Source: Desulfotomaculum sp. (GTDB taxonomy: Bacteria; Bacillota; Desulfotomaculia; Desulfotomaculales; Nap2-2B). From it: 5,487 bases of DNA. The stretch is from positions 1-5,487 of the forward strand of contig DMIY01000129.1 in assembly GCA_003457075.1 (NCBI GenBank), in the 5' to 3' direction. Below, piece by piece: positions 1-4,942 of this stretch. Position 1 is the first letter of the stretch, and each line of letters begins with the position of its first letter. The position numbers and the translations under genes are program-made. Below the pieces are notes generated by a model. That model was given only the letters and a program-made list of their open reading frames with translations. It was not told the origin of the DNA and made no database searches.

Positions 1-896
1 GCCCCACACGGGCTGAGGCAGGCGACGTGGCCAACGCGATTTTAGACGGCACTGATGCCCTTATGCTTTCCGGCGAAACGGCTGTTGGCCATTTCCCGGT
101 AAAAGCAGTAGAAACCATGGTCCGGATTGCCGCAAAAATGGAAACTGCCCTGCCTTATGATGAAATCCTGGAACGCAAGGGAAAAAAACTGGCCCGCACG
201 GTGACTGACGCTATAAGTCATGCTACGTGTACCACAGCGCGTGATTTGGGAACTGCGGCGATCATTACCTCAACTCAAACCGGCCATACTGCCAAGATGG
301 TTAGCAAATACCGGCCGCAGGCTCCGATCATTGCCGTTACTCCGCAGGCCGGGGTTTTGCGTAAACTTGCCTTAATCTGGGGAGTACAGCCTTTATTGAT
401 TGCCCCTATCGAAGATACCGACGACATGATCAATTCGGCTATTGAAATATCACTTGTCTCAGGCCTGATTAAACCGGGTGACCTGGTTGTGATTACTGCC
501 GGAGTGCCGGCGGGGATTCATGGGACTACTAATTTGTTAAAAGTCCATCTGGTGGGCGACATTCTGGCCCGGGGTACCGGTATTGGCCAGTGCGCCGTGA
601 CGGGGCGGGTGAGGATTTGCCGCACCGCACGGGAAGCGGTGGAAAAGATTCAACCGGGCGACATCATGGTAGTCCGGAACACAGACCGGGATTATGTGCC
701 GGCTATTGAAAAGTGTGCTGCTTTGATCACCGAGGCGGGGGGGTTCACCTCCCACGGAGCCATCGTTGGCCTGGAATTCGGCATCCCGGTAGTAACCGGA
801 ATAGATGCGGCCAGGTCAATCTTTAATGACGGGGAAACCGTAACTGTGGACGGACAGCGGGGCTTGATTTACAGGGGTGTGGCCCGGGCTTTATAA
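1..896 (+). CDS. pyk: Pyruvate kinase, C-terminal part (5'-truncated by window edge)
   Basis: Pyruvate kinase transfers phosphate from phosphoenolpyruvate to ADP, giving pyruvate and ATP, in the cytoplasm. The frame is open from position 3 with no start; the first visible residues, [19 protein letters not shown] followed by LMLSGETA, are the family signature near the end of the TIM barrel. The regulatory alpha/beta domain follows (about nt 200-560; [17 protein letters not shown], then APIIAVTP). From about nt 565 an extra ~105-residue domain resembles the swivelling phosphohistidine domain of PEP-utilizing enzymes, with [15 protein letters not shown] at nt 747-791; the histidine codon is at 753-755. 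This domain is typical of the ~585-residue pyruvate kinases of Bacillus and relatives, so roughly the N-terminal half is missing. Family members usually read TSHAA; here it is TSHGA. Whether the extra domain is phosphorylated is not established. The end is a clean TAA, and no convincing terminator follows. Confidence 0.96.
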   Translation, partial: PTRAEAGDVANAILDGTDALMLSGETAVGHFPVKAVETMVRIAAKMETALPYDEILERKGKKLARTVTDAISHATCTTARDLGTAAIITSTQTGHTAKMVSKYRPQAPIIAVTPQAGVLRKLALIWGVQPLLIAPIEDTDDMINSAIEISLVSGLIKPGDLVVITAGVPAGIHGTTNLLKVHLVGDILARGTGIGQCAVTGRVRICRTAREAVEKIQPGDIMVVRNTDRDYVPAIEKCAALITEAGGFTSHGAIVGLEFGIPVVTGIDAARSIFNDGETVTVDGQRGLIYRGVARAL

Positions 897-1003
897 GCCA
901 CAGGAAATGCCAGTGAGGTAATCCTTGAATACTTTTCAAACCCTACGCGGAAAGAGCAAAGGGAGAAACCGTGTTGCTTTTTAGTTATATTCGTTTTACA
1001 ACC

Positions 1004-1063
1004 CGGATTTGGCCGCTCCATTACTACTTCGACGGCCGCACTTACATCTAAAGCGCTAATCAT
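1004..1063 (-). pseudogene. Remnant of a PIN-domain (VapC-like) toxin, N-terminal fragment only
   Basis: On the minus strand an ATG at 1061-1063 opens MISALDVSAAVEVVMERP. This has the shape of a PIN-domain ribonuclease N-terminus: a short hydrophobic strand, the first acidic metal ligand (Asp6), then a small-residue and hydrophobic helix. After about codon 18 the frame continues for some 46 residues into the pyruvate kinase end, but nothing there resembles a PIN domain and no further acidic motif appears. A full VapC is about 130-140 residues, so most of the toxin including the catalytic core is gone. The ATG overlaps the stop of the upstream antitoxin-like frame as ATGA, the usual translational coupling of TA pairs. 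Family assignment rests on a short match and the gene arrangement; activity is not expected. Confidence 0.55.
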
Positions 1064-1179
1064 CTTTGACGATCCTCTCTGCTCAGAGGTACCGGGTCCG
1101 GAATATCAGTATCATGTTTAAATTCTGTTTCCTCAATAATTCGATCAAGAAGTTTTTTGCGGCTGTCAACAGTTTTATA
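1060..1179 (-). pseudogene. Remnant of the partner antitoxin (VapB-like), C-terminal tail only
   Basis: A minus-strand frame of 39 codons runs from just after an in-frame TGA (1180-1182) to the TGA at 1060-1062. It reads YKTVDSRKKLLDRIIEETEF, then KHDTDIPDPVPLSREDRQR. The composition is charged and helical, then a proline-rich linear tail, which suits the toxin-wrapping C-terminus of a type II antitoxin. It has no ATG, GTG or TTG start and no DNA-binding N-terminal part, so the gene has lost its 5' half. The stop overlaps the ATG of the PIN-domain fragment. The antitoxin family cannot be fixed from this tail alone; the VapB label comes from the toxin beside it. Confidence 0.45.
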
Positions 1180-1226
1180 TCATGCCTGCAAAGTGCATGC
1201 AATGTTTTTTAACCGGACAAATGTCC

Positions 1227-1247
1227 TAATACTACAGCGTAGTATTA
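1227..1247. repeat. 9-bp perfect inverted repeat with 3-nt loop, just downstream of yoeB
   Basis: TAATACTAC - AGC - GTAGTATTA forms a perfect 9-bp dyad starting 5 nt beyond the yoeB stop codon. It is AT-rich and is not followed by a T-run on either strand, so it is a poor intrinsic terminator. It may be an operator left from the lost TA operon that reads leftward from here, or a transcript-end hairpin. A smaller dyad, GGACA-AA-TGTCC, lies beside it at 1215-1226. Confidence 0.5.
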
Positions 1248-1252
1248 CTTGT

Positions 1253-1507
1253 TTAGTTATGCCCGCGACAACTGATAATATTGATATTAGCCCCTTCAAT
1301 AGAATAAATCAATCTGTGTTTATCCATTATACGCCTGCTCCAAAAACCGGACAACTCATGTTTTAAAGCCTCCGGCTTGCCAATACCTTTATTACCGTTG
1401 CGTTCAATATCTTTAATTAGCTCATTAATTCTTTTTAAGATTTGCTTGTTCTCCGTTTGCCAATATAAATACTCGTTCCATGCAGTTTTGGTGAAAACTT
1501 TATTCAT
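1253..1507 (-). CDS. yoeB: YoeB-family mRNA interferase toxin
   Basis: The toxin of a YefM-YoeB type II TA module: a small RelE-fold endoribonuclease that binds the ribosomal A site and cuts mRNA during translation, stopping growth until antitoxin is restored. At 84 residues it equals the E. coli YoeB length and aligns without gaps from my memory of that protein: EYLYWQ near residue 12, KRINELIKDI at 25-34, GKPEALKHELSGFWSRRI at 43-60, HRLIY at 64-68. The catalytic set Glu46, Arg65 and His83 is present in the expected positions. The last residue is Asn84, where E. coli has Tyr84, a residue reported to matter for activity. The start ATG lies inside the end of yefM (8-nt overlap), so translation is coupled. 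The gene runs opposite to the flanking metabolic genes, as for an acquired module. Confidence 0.95.
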   Translation of the reverse strand: MNKVFTKTAWNEYLYWQTENKQILKRINELIKDIERNGNKGIGKPEALKHELSGFWSRRIMDKHRLIYSIEGANINIISCRGHN

Positions 1508-1757
1508 CAGCCACCAGTTCCGCTTTTATTATTTTTCCGGCTTCTAGCTCTTCCATTGAGCGCAAGAGCTTATTATAGTATTTAGGGTTACTCCTCACAT
1601 ATAAGTTTTCCATAAGATTATTATATTCGGCCTCTGACATCAGAACGACATTGCCGCCGCTTTTCCTTGTAACAACAATAACCTCAAAATCCTGATTGGC
1701 AACATCACAGTATTCTTTCAGTTTTTCTCTTAAGGTTGAATAGTTCACCGCCAACAT
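1500..1757 (-). CDS. yefM: YefM/Phd-family antitoxin
   Basis: The antitoxin of the same module. YefM-type proteins use the N-terminal Phd/YefM fold to bind the operator as dimers and the C-terminal segment to wrap and block YoeB; the toxin acts as co-repressor. At 85 residues it has the usual length. It begins MLAVNYSTLREKLKEYCDVA, followed by the beta-hairpin core VIVVTRKSGGNVVLMSEAEYNNLMEN (given here only as residues about 27-51), the hallmark of the family. The acidic helical tail SMEELEAGKIIKAEL fits toxin binding. The ATG at 1755-1757 is preceded by AGGGGGTG (1763-1770), 5 nt away, supporting this start. The TAA at 1500-1502 lies within yoeB. It is the first gene of a two-gene minus-strand operon with its own promoter and operator. 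Confidence 0.95.
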   Translation of the reverse strand: MLAVNYSTLREKLKEYCDVANQDFEVIVVTRKSGGNVVLMSEAEYNNLMENLYVRSNPKYYNKLLRSMEELEAGKIIKAELVADE

Positions 1758-1770
1758 GCAAACACCCCCT

Positions 1771-1788
1771 CGTACAATATATTGTACA
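1771..1788. promoter_or_regulatory. YefM-YoeB operator: perfect 16-bp palindrome with TGTACA motif
   Basis: GTACAATATATTGTAC at 1772-1787 equals its own reverse complement. It ends in TGTACA at 1783-1788 and begins in the one-mismatch hexamer CGTACA at 1771-1776, their centres 12 bp apart. TGTACA is the core motif reported for YefM-YoeB operators in E. coli, with a similar two-site geometry as I recall it. The site covers the -10 and start region of the yefM promoter and lies just before its ribosome binding site, so occupancy would block transcription (autoregulation). Confidence 0.85.
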
Positions 1789-1809
1789 GCAAGCAGAAAC
1801 TATATTCAA
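1781..1809 (-). promoter_or_regulatory. Sigma-A-type promoter of yefM-yoeB
   Basis: Read on the minus strand: -35 TTGAAT (1804-1809), a 17-nt spacer (1787-1803), then -10 TACAAT (1781-1786). The -10 matches consensus at five of six positions and the -35 at four of six. The predicted start near 1774 gives a very short leader, immediately before AGGGGGTG at 1763-1770. The -10 sits within the operator palindrome. Confidence 0.7.
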
Positions 1810-2033
1810 GTATTATTTATTCCTCTGCTTATTAACAGTTTGGTAACGGCACGTTTCTGGCAAATTTTACAGAAGAGAGCGCGATCAACGGTAAGCACTC
1901 CCTGGATGGCGTTACCCAGCCATCGAACGGGGGAAAAGTGAGAGAGAATATAAATCACTTGCCCCCCAAATGATAACCATATGCCCATAATAAATGGTGT
2001 CATGAAGCTGTGAGTCTTTCCTGTCATTATCAT
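1806..2033 (-). pseudogene. Doubtful 75-codon frame; possible head of a truncated membrane protein
   Basis: A minus-strand frame starting MIMTGKTH, followed by a hydrophobic stretch (FMTPFIMGIWLSFGGQVIYI, about residues 11-30) that could span the membrane once, and ending with a short basic part containing CKIC. An AGAAAGG element precedes the ATG (about 2037-2043). The opening MTGKTH is reminiscent of the N-terminus of YdjM-like (DUF457) membrane-bound metal-dependent hydrolases, but the rest does not show that family's acidic and histidine motifs and it is far shorter. It ends inside the yefM promoter. I do not recognise a function. It may be a deletion remnant of a longer gene, or a chance frame. 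Confidence 0.22.
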
Positions 2034-2117
2034 AATTACCTTTCTCCATCCTCTGTTTTACTACACTAATTCGGAGGGGGTAGGTGTCTCATTAATTATG
2101 ACACAGAGGGCTCAAAG

Positions 2118-2163
2118 AACTTTATAAAATATTTGATGCGTCAGCACTGTGACGTATAAAGTT
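2118..2163. repeat. Nested inverted repeat upstream of the P-loop/kor operon promoter
   Basis: Outer arms AACTTTATA (2118-2126) and TATAAAGTT (2155-2163) are exact complements. Inside them CGTCA (2139-2143) and TGACG (2150-2154) form a second exact dyad around GCACTG. The two stems stack directly on the right side and are separated by 12 nt on the left. It ends 3 nt before the predicted -35 (2167), so a role as a regulator binding site for that promoter is possible. There is no GC-rich stem followed by a T-run as in a classical terminator. Confidence 0.45.
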
Positions 2164-2166
2164 TTA

Positions 2167-2195
2167 TTGACTTTTAGGTTTTATTACATTACACT
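2167..2195 (+). promoter_or_regulatory. Sigma-A-type promoter for the P-loop/kor operon
   Basis: TTGACT (2167-2172; five of six to consensus), a 17-nt spacer, then TACACT (2190-2195; four of six). Transcription would start near 2202, giving a leader of about 85 nt before the ribosome binding site region at 2279. It is the only well-spaced promoter I see ahead of the operon. Confidence 0.55.
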
Positions 2196-2206
2196 AGAAA
2201 AGTGTA
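2190..2206. promoter_or_regulatory. Dyad overlapping the operon's -10 and start site (possible operator)
   Basis: TACACT - AGAAA - AGTGTA is a 6-bp perfect inverted repeat with a 5-nt centre. Its left arm is the predicted -10 hexamer and its right arm covers the predicted transcription start, a position where a repressor dimer would block initiation. The cognate regulator cannot be named from the sequence. Confidence 0.35.
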
Positions 2207-2227
2207 CTATTTTAACAGTGAAAAGGT

Positions 2228-2263
2228 GGGACAGGAAAGGGATGCTGTCCCTGTTTTTCTTTG
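2228..2263 (+). terminator. Intrinsic terminator in the leader of the P-loop/kor operon (possible attenuator)
   Basis: GGGACAG (2228-2234) pairs with CTGTCCC (2245-2251), a 7-bp GC-rich stem with a 10-nt loop, followed by TGTTTTTCTTT. An alternative small hairpin, AGGGA (2238-2242) with TCCCT (2248-2252), would disrupt the main stem. No plus-strand gene ends nearby: the next one upstream is pyk, 1.3 kb away. It lies downstream of the promoter at 2167-2195 and before the first start codon, so premature termination controlling the operon is a reasonable reading. Confidence 0.65.
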
Positions 2264-2278
2264 TTTTGCTTGTTTACC

Positions 2279-2285
2279 GGAGGTG
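2279..2285 (+). promoter_or_regulatory. Strong ribosome binding site that points to an out-of-frame ATG
   Basis: GGAGGTG is a seven-base match to the 16S rRNA anti-Shine-Dalgarno. The ATG it serves best is 2288-2290, but that frame stops at TGA 2327-2329 after 13 codons. The NTPase frame is shifted by one base: an ATT at 2295-2297 and an ATA at 2307-2309 are the only near-start codons there before the Walker A motif. Confidence 0.7.
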
Positions 2286-2294
2286 TAATGATTT

Positions 2295-2960
2295 ATTTCT
2301 GCAAGAATAGTAGAAGCGTATATTGGTGAATATGCCAGCGGCAAAAGTGAAGTAGCGATTAACCGGGCACTGGAGTTGACCCGAAGAGGCCGCCGGGTAA
2401 CGCTGGTTGATCTGGATCTTGTAGAGCCGTGTTATACTTTACGGCCGTTAAAAAAGAAACTTTCTGCCGAAGGCCTCCGGGTGCTTGCCTGGGAAACCAG
2501 AGAACTCAGCGGCCTGGGAGAGACGGGTAATGTTTTGCGGCCGGAAAACCGGTGGGCTTTAAAACATCCGGGAGACGTTATTCTTGATGTCGGTTATGGA
2601 GTAGAAGGGGCTAAGACCCTGAACCTGCTGGAGGGGGCCAGGGCCGATCCTGATTTAAAAGTGTTGTTAGTGGTTAACATAGCCAGGCCTATGACTTCTT
2701 CAGTGGAAGAAATAATTGACTATGTGAAACAGGTGGGCAGGGTAGACGGGTTGATCAACAATACCCACTTAGGGAGTGAGACCACGGTGGAGGTTGTCCA
2801 AAAAGGGGCCGGGGTAGTTGCCGAAGCCGCCTGCCGGCTCGGCCTTCCAGTGGTTGCTACTACCGCTTTGAAGGATCTGGCTGGGGAAATTGATTCTCAA
2901 AACGGAACTGGTCACCCTGTCCGGCAGATAGTCCGGTATATGCCGGAGGCTTTTTGGTAA
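2295..2960 (+). CDS. P-loop NTPase of unknown function, first gene of the oxidoreductase operon (start uncertain or frameshifted)
   Basis: The frame is open from 2292 to the TAA at 2958-2960, about 221 residues. Visible motifs: Walker A GEYASGKS (nt 2325-2348), a second acidic motif VDLDLVEP (2406-2429) like the A' motif of MinD/dethiobiotin-synthetase-type NTPases, a Walker B strand VILDVG (2577-2594), and INNTHLG (about 2754-2774), where NKxD-like base recognition is usually found. This suggests a SIMIBI-class P-loop protein, though without the lysine-rich KGGxGKT form of ParA/MinD. It ends in VRYMPEAFW. No ATG, GTG or TTG occurs in frame before TTG 2376, which would delete Walker A. The ribosome binding site and ATG 2288 are one frame off; removing one T from the run at 2296-2298 would join them as MIYSARIVEAYIGEYASGKS. 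I therefore give the frame from ATT 2295. The substrate is unknown; its place suggests a role tied to the oxidoreductase. Confidence 0.75.
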   Translation: MSARIVEAYIGEYASGKSEVAINRALELTRRGRRVTLVDLDLVEPCYTLRPLKKKLSAEGLRVLAWETRELSGLGETGNVLRPENRWALKHPGDVILDVGYGVEGAKTLNLLEGARADPDLKVLLVVNIARPMTSSVEEIIDYVKQVGRVDGLINNTHLGSETTVEVVQKGAGVVAEAACRLGLPVVATTALKDLAGEIDSQNGTGHPVRQIVRYMPEAFW

Positions 2961-3046
2961 AGGGGGTATTTTGCGGAAGTTGAATAGTTGTTTTCGGCAA
3001 ATTCGTAAATGCAAATGAATGGCTGGATACTTTTTTGGGGAAAGAG

Positions 3047-3051
3047 AGGAG
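3047..3051 (+). promoter_or_regulatory. Ribosome binding site fixing the korA start at 3060
   Basis: AGGAG within GAGAGGAGAG lies 8 nt before ATG 3060-3062. The alternative in-frame ATG at 3009 lacks a comparable site and would add 17 residues (beginning MQMNGWILFWG) with no family resemblance. A third ATG at 3114 is directly at the conserved domain start but has no good site. Confidence 0.75.
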
Positions 3052-3059
3052 AGTCAGGA

Positions 3060-4163
3060 ATGCAGGGTTTTTCGCAAAAGGACAGGCCTGTTAAGGAAGA
3101 AAAAAGAGTGTTCATGACAGGCAACGAAGTGATAGCGTGGGCTGCTCTGGTTGCTAAGGCCGAGATTATGTTTGGTTATCCGATCACGCCGCAGAATGAA
3201 ATCATGCACTACTGGACGCGGCTGGCGCCGAAGTACGGGCGTGAATTCCTGCAAACGGAGGATGAGTTGTCGGCTGGTTTTACTACGCTGGGCGGTGTGC
3301 TGGCAGGGCGCAAATCGTTTACTGCCACTGCAGGTCCGGGTAACATATTGATGCAAGAACCCTTGTCGATGGCTGAAGCCATGCGTTTGCCCTCAGTAGT
3401 GGTGGTTATGCAAAGAGGGGGTCCATCCTCGGGTACGGTAATCTATTCCCAACAGGAAGTAACCCTGACCACTTTGGGCGGCAATGGTGAGGGGACGCGA
3501 ATAGTTTACTCCACTATCAATCACCAGGAGCTTTTTGATTATACCATTAAGGCTTTTAACACGGCGTGGAAATACCGGTTTCCTACTTTTGTGCTGGGCG
3601 ACGGATACCAGTCTAAAATGAGGGAATCTCTTACTATTTATGATCCTGAACAACGGGGAATTGAATTGATCGATCCCGAACCGTACCTTGGCAAGACCGG
3701 TACGCCGGGGATAGACCGGCCGGCTGTTTACCTGGCTAATATTTACAGCATGGAGGAAGAGTTATATGAGGTTGTGGAGGGGTTTGTTCATGAATATGAA
3801 AGAATAATTCCCCAGGTGGCAGAGCATGAGGCTGAATACACAGATAAGGCAGACCTGGTGATCATTGCCCATGGTGTGGTAGCAAGGGCTGCCCGGCTGG
3901 CTGCAAGGGAGTTGCAGAAAGAAGGTTTCAAGGTTGGCTACTTTCGTCCAATTACGATACGTCCTCTACCTGTCAAAGAACTTCAGGAAGTGGCCGGCCG
4001 GACAGGGAAATTCTTAATGGTGGAGTCGGCTCACGGACAGTTGGCTCGTCTTGTCAAAGAAGTTCTTTATGGCTATACGGCCAGCATGTTTAACCTTTTT
4101 AAACACGGCATGGGTATTACGCCGGAGGAAATAAAAGAAAAAGCAAAGGAAATTTTAAGCTAA
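3060..4163 (+). CDS. korA: 2-oxoacid:ferredoxin oxidoreductase, alpha subunit (KorA/VorB type)
   Basis: Alpha subunit of a cytoplasmic enzyme that oxidatively decarboxylates a 2-oxoacid with CoA and ferredoxin to acyl-CoA, CO2 and reduced ferredoxin, or runs in reverse. Length is 367 residues from the start at 3060. Domain I (about residues 18-190) carries GNEVIAWAAL, the FGYPITPQ motif (38-45), the QTEDELSAG segment around Glu67 that in this family contacts thiamine diphosphate, ATAGPGNILMQE (88-99) and RGGPSSG (118-124). Domain II (about 250-345) has ADLVIIAHG, GYFRPITIRPLP and VESAHGQLARLV, as in PFOR domain II. It is 14 nt upstream of korB. The segment after RGGPSSG lacks the usual QGDY/HGDH wording, having TLGGNGEG instead. 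2-Oxoglutarate, branched-chain oxoacids or pyruvate are all possible; the symbol follows the subunit layout, not proven specificity. Confidence 0.9.
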   Translation: MQGFSQKDRPVKEEKRVFMTGNEVIAWAALVAKAEIMFGYPITPQNEIMHYWTRLAPKYGREFLQTEDELSAGFTTLGGVLAGRKSFTATAGPGNILMQEPLSMAEAMRLPSVVVVMQRGGPSSGTVIYSQQEVTLTTLGGNGEGTRIVYSTINHQELFDYTIKAFNTAWKYRFPTFVLGDGYQSKMRESLTIYDPEQRGIELIDPEPYLGKTGTPGIDRPAVYLANIYSMEEELYEVVEGFVHEYERIIPQVAEHEAEYTDKADLVIIAHGVVARAARLAARELQKEGFKVGYFRPITIRPLPVKELQEVAGRTGKFLMVESAHGQLARLVKEVLYGYTASMFNLFKHGMGITPEEIKEKAKEILS

Positions 4164-4177
4164 AGGAGGTTGGCATA

Positions 4178-4942
4178 ATGTCAGTGCAACTTGCCATGCC
4201 CAAAAGCTGGAACAAGGAGACAAAACCTCATAAATTCTGTCCCGGCTGCGGTCACGGGCTGGTGTTGAAAGCTTTGGGTCAGGCTGTTGATGACCTGGAC
4301 ATTCAAGGACGGGCAATTTTTGGATGTGATATAGGATGTTCTCTGTTGGCAGTGAACTTTTTTAATCTTGATACCACGCAGACCCACCATGGCCGGACGA
4401 CACCTGTAATTGTGGGTATTAAACGTGCCCGGCCGGAGTTGGTCTGCATTGCTTATATGGGTGACGGCGGGGGCTATGCCATAGGTTCGCAACACCTGGT
4501 GAATGCTGCTGCCCGAAACGAGAAAATCACTGTTGTTCTGGTGAACAATACGCAATACGGGATGACGGGGGGGCAGATGGCTCCTACTACTATGCCGGGG
4601 CAAAAGACCGAGACATCTCCCTACGGGCGCGACCCGGAAAAAACGGGTTTTCCTTTTCAAGGCCCGGAGATGGTGGCGGCGATCAGCAGGGAAGGCGCCT
4701 ACGTGGCCAGGGGCACAGTGGCTAACATTCGACAGTTGAAAGGATTTTTAAAGAAAGCGCTGGAAAACCAGATGGCGGGTAATGGATTGTCTTTCGTCGA
4801 GGTGATTTCTTCCTGCCCTACTAACTGGCGTACAAATGCCCGGGAAACCTGGAATATGGTAGAAAAAGTGATACCTGAGTACTTTAGGGTTGGAGAAATC
4901 AAGGTTCCCGGCGCCCGAAGGGAGGAAGAAGGCAATGGCTAG
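4178..4942 (+). CDS. korB: 2-oxoacid:ferredoxin oxidoreductase, beta subunit (thiamine diphosphate and 4Fe-4S binding)
   Basis: Beta subunit that binds thiamine diphosphate and one 4Fe-4S cluster and works with the alpha subunit. It has 254 residues, a normal length for this subunit type. Cluster ligands appear complete: CPGCGHG (Cys21, Cys24), GCDIGCS (Cys54) and SSCPTNW (Cys213). The cofactor motif is MGDGGGYAIGSQHLVNAAAR (94-113) followed by NNTQYGMTGGQ (123-133), the metal and pyrophosphate site. THHGRTTPVIVGIKRARP (69-86) corresponds to the family's LHGRALPVATGxKxANP region. The start is set by AGGAGGT (4164-4170) 7 nt before the ATG, only a few bases after the korA stop. The last codons overlap korC by 8 nt (4935-4942), so the three subunits are translationally coupled. 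An extra cysteine (Cys50) sits beside the third ligand. Confidence 0.93.
   Translation: MSVQLAMPKSWNKETKPHKFCPGCGHGLVLKALGQAVDDLDIQGRAIFGCDIGCSLLAVNFFNLDTTQTHHGRTTPVIVGIKRARPELVCIAYMGDGGGYAIGSQHLVNAAARNEKITVVLVNNTQYGMTGGQMAPTTMPGQKTETSPYGRDPEKTGFPFQGPEMVAAISREGAYVARGTVANIRQLKGFLKKALENQMAGNGLSFVEVISSCPTNWRTNARETWNMVEKVIPEYFRVGEIKVPGARREEEGNG

Noticed and set aside
897..985. Possible terminator after pyk: AGCAA ... TTGCT followed by TTTT (about 956-985)
   Set aside because: Only a 5-bp AT-rich stem with a loop of about 14 nt; too weak to call.
1157..1366. 69-codon plus-strand frame
   Set aside because: Mostly antisense to yoeB, no ribosome binding site, no family resemblance.
1881..1930. GC-rich hairpin patch as a riboswitch (c-di-GMP type) candidate
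   Set aside because: The motif order and the conserved core do not match on either strand, and no gene lies suitably downstream.
2970..3001. Hairpin between the NTPase gene and korA as a terminator
   Set aside because: The stem has a mismatch and a 14-nt loop and no T-run follows; the genes are more likely co-transcribed.
3009..3059. Upstream ATG extension of korA by 17 residues
   Set aside because: The strong AGGAG 8 nt before ATG 3060 and the lack of similarity of the extra residues favour the shorter form.
4181..4660. 159-codon minus-strand frame
   Set aside because: Lies wholly opposite korB, whose motifs and coupling are certain; a shadow frame.
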